A DNA stretch of 64,000 bases from Halothece sp. PCC 7418 (GTDB taxonomy: Bacteria; Cyanobacteriota; Cyanobacteriia; Cyanobacteriales; Rubidibacteraceae). Each line of letters starts with the position of its first letter. Positions within the stretch are counted from its first letter, which is position 1. Where the stretch lies: positions 186,001 through 250,000 of the forward strand of contig NC_019779.1 of assembly GCF_000317635.1 (NCBI RefSeq), in the 5' to 3' direction. The notes beneath the pieces were generated by a model. It did no database searches and was not told where the DNA came from. It saw only the letters and a list, made by a program, of their open reading frames with translations. Position numbers and translations under genes: made by a program. Of this stretch, positions 1 to 8,303 are shown one piece after another.

Positions 1-731
1 TTCTGGACAGGAAGATGGTCAAAACCATTACTGAGTAAAACCGTTTCTTCCTGTTGTAAGGGAAGCATTGTTGCTAAGGCTTGTTCTAATTGTTCTTTAG
101 CCAGATCAGCTTTTTCTGTATGTCCTTCAAACCGTCCAAAAACACTGGGATGACCCAAAGACCCCACAGGAAAATAACCTTCTCTTTCATAGATAGCTAA
201 AACCGTCGAACCATCGGGGGATTTCCAATTAAAAATAGCACCGCATTGTTGTTTGGTTTCTGCATCTAACCCCCGCATAAAAATATAACTATCAATTTCA
301 AATCCTCTTAAAATTTGAGGCATTTGTGCAAAATGTCCAAAGGGATCAGGAAGATAACCAACTGCCATATAATTCCCGAATTTCTGACACCATTTTTTCC
401 CTTTCTGTAAGTTCCGAATGACGGCTTCTCCACTTACTAAAAATAAATCGGGCATGGTGTACCACGGACCAATTAAAATCTTTCCCGACTGAATTAAATC
501 TTTGAGACGAGTTTCTTGATCGGGTCTGATTTCGAGATAATCTTCTAATAAAACGGTTTGCCCATCAAGGGTAAAAGAACAAAAATTGGAATCGGTTTCT
601 AAGAGATCAATTAACTCATCAATCATTCGCACGAGACGATAACGAAAGGACTGAAAGGGAAGATACCAAGCGCGATCCCAATGGGTATGAGAAACAACGA
701 TTCCTTTTATTTTTTGCGTGTTAGTTTGCAT
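1..731 (-). CDS. Alpha-mannosidase, glycoside hydrolase family 38 (partial, N-terminal part)
   Basis: The frame reads leftward from ATG at 731 and runs off the window edge, so only about 243 N-terminal residues are visible. GH38 enzymes hydrolyse alpha-mannosidic bonds through a zinc-bound His/Asp site. The first 20 residues hold the family's start, VVSHTHWDRAWYLPFQ, which includes the HxHWDR zinc/catalytic motif. Near residue 120 follows the second signature, GYLPDPFGHFAQMPQILRG. No signal peptide is seen, so a cytoplasmic enzyme of glycan or oligosaccharide turnover is likely. The C-terminal half is outside the window, so substrate class and completeness cannot be judged. Confidence 0.88.
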   Translation of the reverse strand, partial: MQTNTQKIKGIVVSHTHWDRAWYLPFQSFRYRLVRMIDELIDLLETDSNFCSFTLDGQTVLLEDYLEIRPDQETRLKDLIQSGKILIGPWYTMPDLFLVSGEAVIRNLQKGKKWCQKFGNYMAVGYLPDPFGHFAQMPQILRGFEIDSYIFMRGLDAETKQQCGAIFNWKSPDGSTVLAIYEREGYFPVGSLGHPSVFGRFEGHTEKADLAKEQLEQALATMLPLQQEETVLLSNGFDHLPVQ

Positions 732-833
732 AGGCTTGGGAAAATGGTGTTGAAACTATTCCCCTAAGCTAACGTTTTTCGGGAGTCTTTTCCTACTCTG
801 AAAATAAAACTCCCGTATCTAGCACGGTAACCA

Positions 834-1338
834 TTAAAGATTCGTATCCACTTGAGTTTTAATGGTTTCCCAAATTGATAATACGCCTTCGATCCAACCT
901 TGAGCAAAAACAATACGACTTTCGGGGTCAGCTTCTAATAAATCAGCAAAATCGGGGTCATGGAGTCTGGCTTGTTGTGGATATTGCTTAATGTCGAGAA
1001 AACTCCATAAGTAATCTAAGACATCTTCATCTAAAGAATCGGCTAAAGGACTCACCCTTTCAAAGTGACAGTAATCTTTGTAAGACAGTTTGGAACTGGA
1101 TCGGATTCCGAGTTCAAAGCCTTCTTGATGGACTTTATGGAGAAGGACATTTTTTTCAGCTTGTAAACGTTCTACCAGATTATCTTGTCTTTGTACTTGC
1201 TGTTTGAGTTCTTGATATGTAATAGCCATGTCTAAAGCCTCCTGGCAACTTGAAGAAATATTGAATGAAGTTGTGTTTGACAGCTTGTAACCGTTCAAAT
1301 AGCTCATCAGGAACGGCGATGGTAACTCTGTGGCTCAC
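834..1338 (-). pseudogene. Small ribbon-helix-helix-like regulator, frameshifted by a 4-bp duplication
   Basis: A strong Shine-Dalgarno (AGGAGG, 1344-1349) precedes GTG at 1338. From there the frame reads VSHRVTIAVPDELFERLQAV, the beta-strand plus helix start of CopG/RHH-like DNA-binding proteins, and then KHNF. The frame next crosses a tandem TTCA-TTCA (minus strand; 1262-1269) and loses register. Removing four bases joins it to NISSSCQEALDMAITYQELK and on to the stop at 834. That restored protein is about 167 residues with a coiled-coil middle and an acidic C-terminus. An internal AGGAGG lies 8 nt before ATG at 1229, so a 131-aa C-terminal piece without the RHH arm could still be made by reinitiation. 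The exact function is unknown. An antitoxin-like or chromosomal regulator role is inference. Confidence 0.6.
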
Positions 1339-1647
1339 AACTTCCTCCTTTTTTGTGTACTCTTATACAATAACTCGAAAAATTGCATAATAATCAACGA
1401 TTAAACATTTTGTTACATATTTTACCGAATTTAAAATGAAATTATGCAATCAAAAATCAAGTTATAAGAGAAATATCACCTTAAACTCTTTCTTGACAGT
1501 CATTTCAGGATTTGGTTGCGGTTTTACCTTCCTGAACAATTATGTAATCATGAAGCCATTGCTCAAATTATAAAATTTTTATAAAACTGTAACTTTTTAT
1601 ACAGACAATAGATTACTATTAAAGTAAAGGCTTAGGAGGATCGGATC
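1339..1647. other. AT-rich divergent intergenic region
   Basis: These 300 bases lie between the leftward regulator gene and the rightward split small gene. They are strongly AT-rich and must hold both promoters. A GGAGGA ribosome-binding site sits just before ATG 1648. No RNA gene, repeat or further ORF is apparent. Confidence 0.4.
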
Positions 1648-1701
1648 ATGTCTGTTCAACAAAAAGCTCGCGCTTTAATGAGTCGCCACCATCAGTTAAT
1701 T
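1648..1701 (+). pseudogene. 5' part of a small conserved cyanobacterial gene interrupted by an insertion element
   Basis: GGAGGA is followed by ATG at 1648 and 18 codons (MSVQQKARALMSRHHQLI). The frame then enters IS sequence at about 1702. The same gene resumes at 5650 with NREQSMLLRSGG and stops at 5793. Joining the pieces with one Lys codon gives a continuous protein of about 65-66 residues. The pattern RHHQLIKNREQSML fits a small, widely conserved cyanobacterial hypothetical family as I remember it. The function is unknown to me. Confidence 0.7.
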
Positions 1702-2227
1702 CTTGACACTCCCACGGCTACGCTTCGCGCTTTGCCGTGGGATTCTTCATTCTGTGACTTCACTTGCTCAGACAAGACTTGTGAGGACACGGATGCGGAA
1801 CTTGGTTCCGCATCGTGAGATGTCCGTCCAGCCTGAGTAGAGGTGATGTCTCCTGAAGCGTTTAGGGAGTCTAACCCCCAAGTTCCCGTATGCCCTACGG
1901 TACTTAGTCCTTTATTTAGGATATTGATAGCCGCGTTTTCATCTCTGTCTAGTTGACAACCGCATCTACAAGTATGGGTGCGAGTTGATAGAGACTTTTT
2001 AACAATCCGCCCACAATTAGAACATTCCTGACTAGTATATTGGGGAGGTACTGCCACTGTCACTTTCCCAAACTTTTGAGCAAAATATTCTAACCAGACT
2101 CGGAACTGATACCAACCAACATCGGAAATTGATTTAGCAAGATTATGATTCTTAACTAAGTTTCTCACTTGCAAGTCTTCATAGGCGATCAAGTCGTTAG
2201 ACTGAGCTACGCAACGCGCGGTTCTCT
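1692..2227 (-). pseudogene. tnpB: TnpB, C-terminal exon (RuvC and zinc-ribbon part)
   Basis: TnpB is the RNA-guided RuvC-type nuclease of IS605 elements. This segment begins right after the intron at 2227 and reads RTARCVAQSNDLIAYEDLQV. It contains the second RuvC acidic residue (Glu in IAYEDL), a CxxC-x(n)-CxC zinc ribbon (SQECSNCG, then CRCGCQLDRDE) and the third RuvC Asp. It therefore carries the C-terminal catalytic half. The end is Ser/Glu-rich and runs through the right-end hairpin, stopping in flanking host DNA. It depends on splicing with the exon at 4735-5496. Because that exon carries a frameshift, I treat the gene as broken. Confidence 0.85.
1711..1741. repeat. IS right-end hairpin
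   Basis: A perfect 8-bp stem (CCCACGGC/GCCGTGGG) encloses a 15-nt loop, 9 bases inside the right end of the element. It overlaps the 3' end of tnpB. In IS605 elements this position is the TnpA recognition hairpin and also the scaffold part of the TnpB guide RNA (omega/reRNA), so it may serve both roles. Confidence 0.65.
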
Positions 2228-2268
2228 GTTAAACTCAGCAGGGAAGTCGCCCTCCCTACTGGTCTTCA

Positions 2269-2302
2269 GAACGAAGCATGAAAGTTTCCCTTCACTTCGC
2301 TC
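2269..2302 (-). ncRNA. Group II intron domain V
   Basis: On the minus strand this is a 34-nt hairpin. An 8-bp lower stem starts with the catalytic AGC triad (GAGCGAAG pairing with CTTCGTTC). It is followed by a 2-nt bulge (TG), a 6-bp upper stem and a GAAA tetraloop. This is the invariant architecture of domain V. The ribozyme core therefore looks intact in this domain. Confidence 0.88.
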
Positions 2303-2325
2303 CTCTCTAAAACAACCTATTGTCA

Positions 2326-4102
2326 TTAGGCACATCCCTCGTAACTACCATCATTACGAGATTTTACATCATGGCAATGTCGATGGAGAAGTTGTTTGTT
2401 GCTTAGGGTGTTTTTACCTTTTTTGCTACGAGGTGTTATATGGTCAACCTCCCACAAGTCTCCATCTTGGAAGTGTAGTCCGCAGATTGCACTACTTTCC
2501 TTTTTGGGTTTTAAGAAGTTTTGAAACTTCAACCTTTATATCAGCATATGAACCCATTCTGGAACTCCAATAACGCCAGTCCCCGTTGAACGGTGAAGCA
2601 TCTCCTTTCACTTTCACGTAATTTTGGTGAGGTGTCCAGCTATGCTTTATTAGGTAGAGTCCATCTGTTAACGAGAAGACCCATTTATCTTTCCTGCCTT
2701 CAACAGCTTGTCTCCAGTATTTCTTAGTTACCCATTCCCAGTCCTTATTAGGGTGTCGGCGTTTTGCCCATCGACGAAGTTTTGACCAAATTTTATAGTC
2801 CAAGTCTGTAAAGGTTTCAGAACTACAGCAGGCTGAGTAATAATTAGACCATCCCTTGATGATAGGATTTAATTCTTTAATTAAATCTATCTGTTTCGAT
2901 GCTTGATGATTGTCGATGGTATCAGCTAGCTTTTTATAATGTAGCTTCACCTTTTCGTCCGAGGGCTTGATTATTGTCATTAAATTCGATTTCTTCTTGC
3001 CATGCTGATGTTTTCCTACCTCATACTGTCTTATTGTGAATCCCAAAAAGTCGAAACCCACTTGATTATCTTCTACAGTTTTGGCGGTATGGCAAAGGCG
3101 TGTCTTCGATGGTTTCAATTCACAACCAATTTTAGAGAGAAAATCCTCAATTATTACTTTACATTCCTCCACAATTTCTCGATTCCAGTGCATTAACACG
3201 AAATCATCTGCGTATCTAACAAAGTCAAGGGTTCTTACTTTGTCCCGTTTACCTTTTACCCCAACCCTTTCGGGGAGTTGATTGACAATATATTCCCTGA
3301 CTACGGTTTCTAACCCATGAAGGGCTATATTTGCTAATAACGGAGAAATGACCCCGCCTTGTGGAGTACCCTCTTCTGTGGGAAATAATGACCCACCATC
3401 AACGATTCCTGCTTTTAGCCACGCTCTAATCTGTCGAGCGAAAGTCGGAGATGTATTCAATTTTCCTAGTAGGTAATCATGGTTGATACGGTCGAAACAT
3501 TTGGATATATCGGCATCTAGGACGTATTTGCCCTTAGTTCTCAATCCATTCCATATTGCTTCTATGGCATCGTGACAAGCCCGTCCTTTTCTGAATCCAT
3601 AAGAGTTAGGTTCAAACTTTGCTTCCCATTCTGGCTCTAGAGCCATCTTCAGTACAGCTTGCTTTGCCCGTTCATAAAGTGTCGGTATTCCTAACCCGCG
3701 TCTAGAACCATCGGATTTTGGTATCCATACTCTTCGAGCAGGCTTTGATTTATTGGCAAATTGAAGTGAACCAGCCAAGGTCAACCTTTCGGGAGGAGTT
3801 AACGATTTAACCCCGTCCACACCAGCCGTTCTTTTTCCTTGGTTGTCCTGCGATACGGTTCTCACTGCGAACAGCTTTGCGTAAAAGGACTTTGACAACA
3901 ATCTTTGGAGTTTACGAACCTTTTTGACATCACCACGTTGGGACGCTTGATAGATGCGCTTTTGGAGCTTAAAAACTTTGACTTCAACTTTCTTCCAATT
4001 GATATTCCGCCACAACCACGTCGGGTCGTCCATTCGGAAGGTCAAGAAGGAAAGCCAAAACCATCGTCTATATTTAGTAACTAGCCCAGAGGACTGTCTC
4101 AT
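2326..4102 (-). pseudogene. ltrA: Intron-encoded protein: reverse transcriptase-maturase with HNH domain split off by a frameshift
   Basis: The main frame (4102 down to 2492, 536 aa) has the group II RT fold. It shows KSDGSRRGLGIPTLYERAK (RT-0/1), YGFRKGRACHDAI, DADISKCFDRI, GTPQGGVISPLLAN and the active site RYADDFV. A maturase X domain follows with the IIKGWSNYY motif. It ends at a TAG after KTQKGK. The missing HNH endonuclease continues in another frame to 2326: AICGLHFQDG, VDHITPRSK, NKQLLHRHCHD. Removing one base (t2493) restores KGKCAICGLHF, the first zinc CxxC. The RT/maturase may still act. The endonuclease would not be made, so only endonuclease-independent retrohoming would remain. 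Confidence 0.85.
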
Positions 4103-4734
4103 AACTTATTAACTCTACTGAGTACCTCTATCTTTTGTCTTACAGTGAGTTTGTCAGCATATCCCTCCTTTTATAGAGGGCGTTCGCTTCTAACTCAATC
4201 CCACCCTTCGGTATCCTGACAGATGACCCAGATTTTGCGCCTTTGGTTTGGCTACTCAGTCTATCGACCTTGACTGAGAGATATCCGAGGGGTTAACTCG
4301 TTCCCTATTTCCTTTGATTGTGACCTTAGACCCTTACTATCCACCGACGGTTACTTTGATGTGCGATTTAAGAACGCCAATGCTTAAATCCAACCGTTTC
4401 ACTTTTTGTGTCCTGAGTGTCAACTCCTTTCTCAGGGTGAAGATTACGATGGTTCAGGCGTAAGTTCGTTTCCTAGTCATAGTCACGTTCTAGCAGGAGG
4501 TCGTCAAGCGAGTTCAGACTTATCCCACATTTAACTACCCTGCTTTATCGTCACGTAACCAACGCTTTGATAAGGGTAGCGATGTCATCCCGCACATTGG
4601 GATGATTGGACTTGGCAAATGAGCCTCACCAATAAGGAGATAGAGTTCAGACGGACTCCAAGGGGAGTTTTCGTCTGGGATGGCTCGAAAAGAGGTTTGA
4701 GACCCCTGCGACTTCACCACCCAACGAGTCGCAC

Positions 4735-5496
4735 TGGCGTGTTCTCTACGTTGTCTACTTATCTTCAAGTGTTTTTAGCTAGTTTCTGTCTTGCTTTCCC
4801 TCGGTTATTTGAGCCTTTTTGTTTTCGAGACAGACGACGCTGACAGCGTTTTAACTCCTCTTCTCCTTTACGAAAAAATCGAGGATTTGGCTCTTTGTGT
4901 CCTTCACTGTCGGTATAGAAGTCATGCAAGCCAACATCAAGACCAAGAATCTGCTTAGTTGGCTTAACATCTTCAGTTACATTAACGTTAATGCAAAACT
5001 GACAATAGTAGCCGTCTGCTCTACGCACCAACCGAACACGCTTAATTTGGTCAGGAGAGTAGAAATAAATATCTCTACTTCCTATGAGTTTTAAGCGACC
5101 AATGTTGTTCTTGTCGGTGAAGGTGATGTGCTTTTTGGTGTTTGGGTCGAGCTTCCAACCAGTAGTTTTATACTCTACTGAGCGGTTGTTCTTTTGGAAT
5201 TTAGGATAACCTTTTTTTCCTTTAATACCTGCTTTACAGTTTTTGTAGAAGCGGTTGATAGCTGCCCACGCCCTTTCAGAAGATGCTTGTCTTGCTTGTG
5301 AATTGAGCTTTTTAGCAAAGTCAAACTCCTCAGCTAACTGTTTGCAAAGTTTACTGAGGTCGTACTTACCAACACCGTTATTATCCATCCAATAACGAAC
5401 GCACTTGTTTCGTACAAACTGAACAGTGCGAATCGCCTCATCAATGGCATTATATTGAGTTTTGCTGGCTTTGACTTTGTATTCAATAACAAACAT
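4735..5496 (-). pseudogene. tnpB: TnpB, N-terminal exon with a 1-base frameshift
   Basis: The protein starts MFVIEYKVKASKTQYNAID (ATG at 5496), the usual TnpB N-terminus. It passes WAAINRFYKNCKAGIKGKKG and the first RuvC motif (ILGLDVGLHDFYTDS, with the catalytic Asp). It ends early at KLAKNT. Downstream bases read KHLKISRQRREHA in the next frame and meet the intron at 4734. An A-run in the Ala-Lys-Lys-His codons has five A where six would keep the frame, which points to a single-base deletion. Together with the exon at 1692-2227 all three RuvC acidic residues exist, but not in one frame. Confidence 0.82.
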
Positions 5497-5608
5497 TACG
5501 CTGTCCTTCTAGCGTAACTAGATTATAACACGAATTGATGGAGTTTGTTAGTCTCAGGGGTATTGAACCTCCTCACGCTTTGCTCCGGTCGAATGACCCG
5601 CCTTATAT

Positions 5609-5630
5609 CCCACGGCTAAAAGCACGTGGG
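5609..5630. repeat. IS left-end hairpin
   Basis: CCCACG and CGTGGG form a short stem around a 10-nt loop about 20 bases inside the left end. It shares the CCCACG(GC) stem sequence of the right-end hairpin at 1711-1741, as expected for paired IS200/IS605 ends. Confidence 0.55.
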
Positions 5631-5649
5631 CGCGTGCGGCGACTTCTGT

Positions 5650-5793
5650 AATCGGGAACAGTCCATGTTACTGCGGAGTGGAGGAGAAATCGGTTTAGAG
5701 GCTGATGTCACGTCCTATCACAGCCAAATGCAAGGGATGACACCTAACAAGTTCAGCGAGAGTTCTGATCGTAGCAGAACCGCCATGAGTTAA
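5650..5793 (+). pseudogene. 3' part of the split small cyanobacterial gene
   Basis: This stretch continues the protein begun at 1648: NREQSMLLRSGGEIGLEADV, then a Ser/Met-rich tail ending SRTAMS and TAA at 5793 (47 codons). It has no start or ribosome-binding site of its own and begins directly at the IS edge. With the 5' part it makes a basic N-terminus and a polar C-terminus, about 65 residues in all. The function is unknown. Confidence 0.7.
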
Positions 5794-5888
5794 TTAAACA
5801 GCCCTGCCTTCTCTTACTGTTAATGAGTTAATTGCAATGACTCGTCAAAACCACTGTTAAAAGACGTTAAACTATTAATCTAGCCATC

Positions 5889-6401
5889 CTAAATCAAAAG
5901 AAAGGGGCCAGCTTGCAAAAGAGAAATCAAAATCCACAGACTTAAGCTCGCGAAAGCAATAATAATAAAACCGAGTCCCGCCAGTAACGCGATTAAAAAG
6001 AACCAGTCTGTTTTTTGTCGAGTTTCAGCAGAAGCAAGGTGTTTTTCTAGTAGAGCGGTATTTTTAGCATTAGCTTTCCAAAAGACATCAAAAATATCAC
6101 CAATGCCTGGAATTAAACCTAAAATAGTTTCAAGGATAATATTAAAAACCATACGCCCTAAAGTAGCGCGAGAACTCCCTAAACGGGCTGCTTCAAACAC
6201 AATATAACCTGATAAAAAAGCCCCGAAATAATCTCCCATTCCTGGAAATAAACCTAATAAGGGATCAATTCCAACACGGTAGGATGTTCCAGGAACTGTA
6301 ATCGCATTATCGAGGAGATCGCTGAGACGGCGCACTCGCTTGAAAGCGCGATCGTCTTTTGGAAAATTAGTCTTTGCCTCTTGACGCATTTTGGTGTTCA
6401 T
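5889..6401 (-). CDS. DUF4112 membrane protein
   Basis: The protein is 170 aa. The DUF4112 signature LLDNAITVPGTSYRVGIDPLL-GLFPGMGDYFGA, with a second GLIPGIGDIFDVFWKAN repeat-like element, fills residues 25-125. Two hydrophobic helices follow at the C-terminus (about 130-168), so it is probably an inner-membrane protein. The family is common in cyanobacteria and has no assigned function. The gene stands alone, with the tRNA-Cys gene starting 26 bp upstream on the other strand. Confidence 0.85.
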   Translation of the reverse strand: MNTKMRQEAKTNFPKDDRAFKRVRRLSDLLDNAITVPGTSYRVGIDPLLGLFPGMGDYFGAFLSGYIVFEAARLGSSRATLGRMVFNIILETILGLIPGIGDIFDVFWKANAKNTALLEKHLASAETRQKTDWFFLIALLAGLGFIIIAFASLSLWILISLLQAGPFLLI

Positions 6402-6427
6402 CTGATATAATTAAAGTCCAGCTATGT

Positions 6428-6498
6428 GGCGGCATAGCCAAGCGGTAAGGCAGGGGCCTGCAAAGCCTTTATCCCCAGTTCGAATCTGGGTGCCGCCT
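6428..6498 (+). tRNA. trnC: tRNA-Cys (GCA)
   Basis: The sequence folds as a cloverleaf. The 7-bp acceptor stem is GGCGGCA/TGCCGCC with discriminator T. The anticodon loop is CTGCAAA (anticodon GCA), and the T arm is CCCAG-TTCGAATC-TGGG. It is 71 nt with a short variable loop. CCA is not encoded. It lies between DUF4112 and purM, both on the other strand. Confidence 0.95.
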
Positions 6499-6525
6499 TT
6501 TGATCAGCGTATTACTATGGGATTT

Positions 6526-7551
6526 TTATTTTAATCCTGTTACTTCTCCAGTGCCAGAAACCACTTCGCCAATATTATAAGCGGAGATTTGTTGGCTATT
6601 GAAGAATTCTATAATTTCATGCGCGATCGCGCTGGGAACAATCACCACAAAACCAAGTCCCATGTTAAAGGTGTCATAAAGGGTTTCTGGAGTGAGATTG
6701 CCTTTTTGCGCTAACCAAGTAAAAATTGGTGGAACAGTCCACATTTCAGGATTGAGATGCACTGATTGATTTTTACCGAGACAACGGGGAAGATTTTCAG
6801 GTAATCCCCCGCCAGTAATGTGCGCCATTCCGTGAATATCATATCCAGCGCGGAGGGCTGCTAAAACGGGTTTGACATAGATTTGTGTGGGTGTCAGTGC
6901 GATTTCTCCTAAAGACAGTTCCCCTAACTCTGGAAAATGATCTGACCAACTGATGTTTTGATCGGAAACAATTTTTCGCACCAAACTAAAGCCATTGCTG
7001 TGTAAGCCTTGACTGGCTAAACCGATCGCGCGATCGCCTACTTTGACCTGCGAACCATCCAATAACTGACTTTTCTCAACAATTCCCACACAAAAGCCTG
7101 CTAAATCATATTCTCCTCCTTGATAAAAGCCTGGCATTTCCGCTGTTTCTCCCCCTAACAGGGCACACCCACTGGCTTCACACCCAGCACTAATTCCTTC
7201 TACGACTGCTGTCAACTGTTCGGGTTCCAGTTTCCCAGTTGCAATATAGTCCAGAAAAAAAAGTGGCTCAGCCCCGCAAGTCAAAATGTCATTAACACAC
7301 ATAGCTACTAAGTCAATTCCCACTGTGTTATGGTGATCTGTAGTGTGAGCAATTTTGAGTTTCGTGCCAACGCCATCAGTTCCTGAAACTAAAACGGGTT
7401 CTGAATAGCCAGTTGGAAGCTGAAAATAACCGCCAAAACCGCCTAATTCTCCTAAAACCTCAGGACGGTGTGTTTTTTGCACTAAATCACTAATTTGCTC
7501 AACAAAAGAGCGTCCAGCTTGAATATTAACTCCAGCCTGTTGGTAATCCAT
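6526..7551 (-). CDS. purM: Phosphoribosylformylglycinamidine cyclo-ligase (AIR synthetase)
   Basis: PurM closes the imidazole ring of FGAM with ATP to give AIR, the fifth step of purine synthesis, in the cytoplasm. At 341 aa it is full length. Visible motifs are [13 protein letters not shown] near residue 60, [27 protein letters not shown], and [13 protein letters not shown] near residue 245. ATG at 7551 begins [13 protein letters not shown], the usual start. No other pur gene is adjacent, so it is probably a single-gene transcript. Confidence 0.96.
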   Translation of the reverse strand: MDYQQAGVNIQAGRSFVEQISDLVQKTHRPEVLGELGGFGGYFQLPTGYSEPVLVSGTDGVGTKLKIAHTTDHHNTVGIDLVAMCVNDILTCGAEPLFFLDYIATGKLEPEQLTAVVEGISAGCEASGCALLGGETAEMPGFYQGGEYDLAGFCVGIVEKSQLLDGSQVKVGDRAIGLASQGLHSNGFSLVRKIVSDQNISWSDHFPELGELSLGEIALTPTQIYVKPVLAALRAGYDIHGMAHITGGGLPENLPRCLGKNQSVHLNPEMWTVPPIFTWLAQKGNLTPETLYDTFNMGLGFVVIVPSAIAHEIIEFFNSQQISAYNIGEVVSGTGEVTGLK

Positions 7552-7856
7552 TACTCAATCTCCTATGTAATATTTGTTAAACTTCTGTAATGTTTAGTTC
7601 ATTAAGTTTTTGTTAAAGGAAGGTTATCATGAGATTCGGCTTAATCCCTGACCCCATCTCAGCTTATCGAATCTTGGTTTGATTTTAGATCAAGAGATAA
7701 TAAGACGAGAGAACGGATATTCTTGGAGTATCCGCTCACATTCAGCCCAAAAATCTGTATTTCGTCAGATTTCTCATTTATACGTCTAGATAGAGGTAAA
7801 AAAGGCTCTCCAGTTTCAGGATGAAGTGAAGATTGAGGAGTGTTTAAGATTAAATC
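7552..7856. other. Intergenic region between purM and the rlpA-like gene
   Basis: These 305 bp separate two divergent genes and should contain both promoters. A leftward ORF in it shows no family resemblance and is not called. No repeat or structured RNA is evident. Confidence 0.4.
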
Positions 7857-8303
7857 ATGAAAAATCAACTACAAAAGTTATTAACCATTACTGTATTGAC
7901 TAGTGCATTTAGTATCGGTTTTCTGGGAGAAGCCCGAGGGGTGAAAACGCCCACTGCTTCTAATCCATCCCAAACCATGCAAAGTTCTCTCTCTGAAAAC
8001 CAGTTGTTAGCTCGGATGCGAGGAAGAGCCTCTTGGTATGGTTCCAGATTTCACGGTCGTCGTACCGCTAGCGGAGAGCGTTTCAATGCTTGGGCTTACA
8101 CCGCAGCCCATCGCAGTTTACCCTTTGGAACAAAAGTCCGAGTCACTAATCTGAGAAATAATCGCGCTGTTGTCGTGCGGATTAATGACCGAGGTCCTTA
8201 TTCTGGAGGTCGGGTGATCGATTTATCAAAAGCTGCTGCACAAGCGATTGGAATGCTTCGTTCGGGAACAGCACCTGTTCGGATCGAAGTGGTCGGGCGT
8301 TAA
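7857..8303 (+). CDS. rlpA: RlpA-like septal ring/peptidoglycan protein
   Basis: The protein is 148 aa with an N-terminal signal peptide (hydrophobic residues 8-25). The double-psi beta-barrel follows: RGRASWYGSRFHGRRTASGE, PFGTKVRVTNLRN and VVVRINDRGPYSGGRVIDLS. These are RlpA signatures, including the Asp of the lytic transglycosylase fold. There is no SPOR domain. RlpA proteins act in the periplasm on glycan strands lacking stem peptides. The short form seen here is frequent in cyanobacteria. Enzymatic activity is inferred from the family only. Confidence 0.88.
   Translation: MKNQLQKLLTITVLTSAFSIGFLGEARGVKTPTASNPSQTMQSSLSENQLLARMRGRASWYGSRFHGRRTASGERFNAWAYTAAHRSLPFGTKVRVTNLRNNRAVVVRINDRGPYSGGRVIDLSKAAAQAIGMLRSGTAPVRIEVVGR

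Larger units (their letters stand above)
2228..4734 (-). mobile_element. Group II intron inserted in tnpB
   Basis: On the minus strand the intron begins with GTGCG (first base 4734), matching the GUGYG 5' consensus. It ends with TTTAAC (last base 2228), matching the 3' AY rule. Removing it joins codons so that tnpB reads RQRREHAKRTARCVAQSND, the expected uninterrupted TnpB sequence in frame, which fixes both boundaries. A canonical 34-nt domain V is at 2269-2302 with a hairpin-forming domain VI after it. About 630 nt of ribozyme domains I-III precede the reverse-transcriptase ORF. The intron is 2507 nt, normal for a bacterial mobile intron with an HNH-type protein. Confidence 0.88.
1702..5649 (-). 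mobile_element. IS605-type (TnpB-only, IS1341-like) insertion sequence carrying a group II intron
   Basis: The edges are set by the two halves of the host gene that resume exactly outside it, so they are good to within a few bases. The element holds one leftward tnpB and no tnpA. Subterminal imperfect palindromes lie near each end: CCCACGGC/GCCGTGGG at 1711-1741 and CCCACG/CGTGGG at 5609-5630. There is no obvious target duplication, as expected for single-strand IS200/IS605 transposition. Without the 2507-nt intron the element is about 1.44 kb, a normal length for a TnpB-only IS. The tnpB stop codon lies about 8-10 bases outside the element in host DNA. Movement would need a TnpA supplied in trans. 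Confidence 0.8.

Noticed and set aside
2169-2573. Rightward ORFs across the intron's 3' end and HNH region
   Set aside because: They are antisense to tnpB exon 2, domain V/VI and the HNH domain. No family resemblance.
4535-4768. Separate 77-aa ORF upstream of the reverse transcriptase
   Set aside because: Its first residues are the frameshifted continuation of tnpB and the rest is intron ribozyme sequence, so it is not a gene.
7659-7868. Leftward 69-codon ORF in the purM-rlpA intergenic region
   Set aside because: It overlaps the rlpA start, has no ribosome-binding site and no family features. It lies where two promoters are expected.
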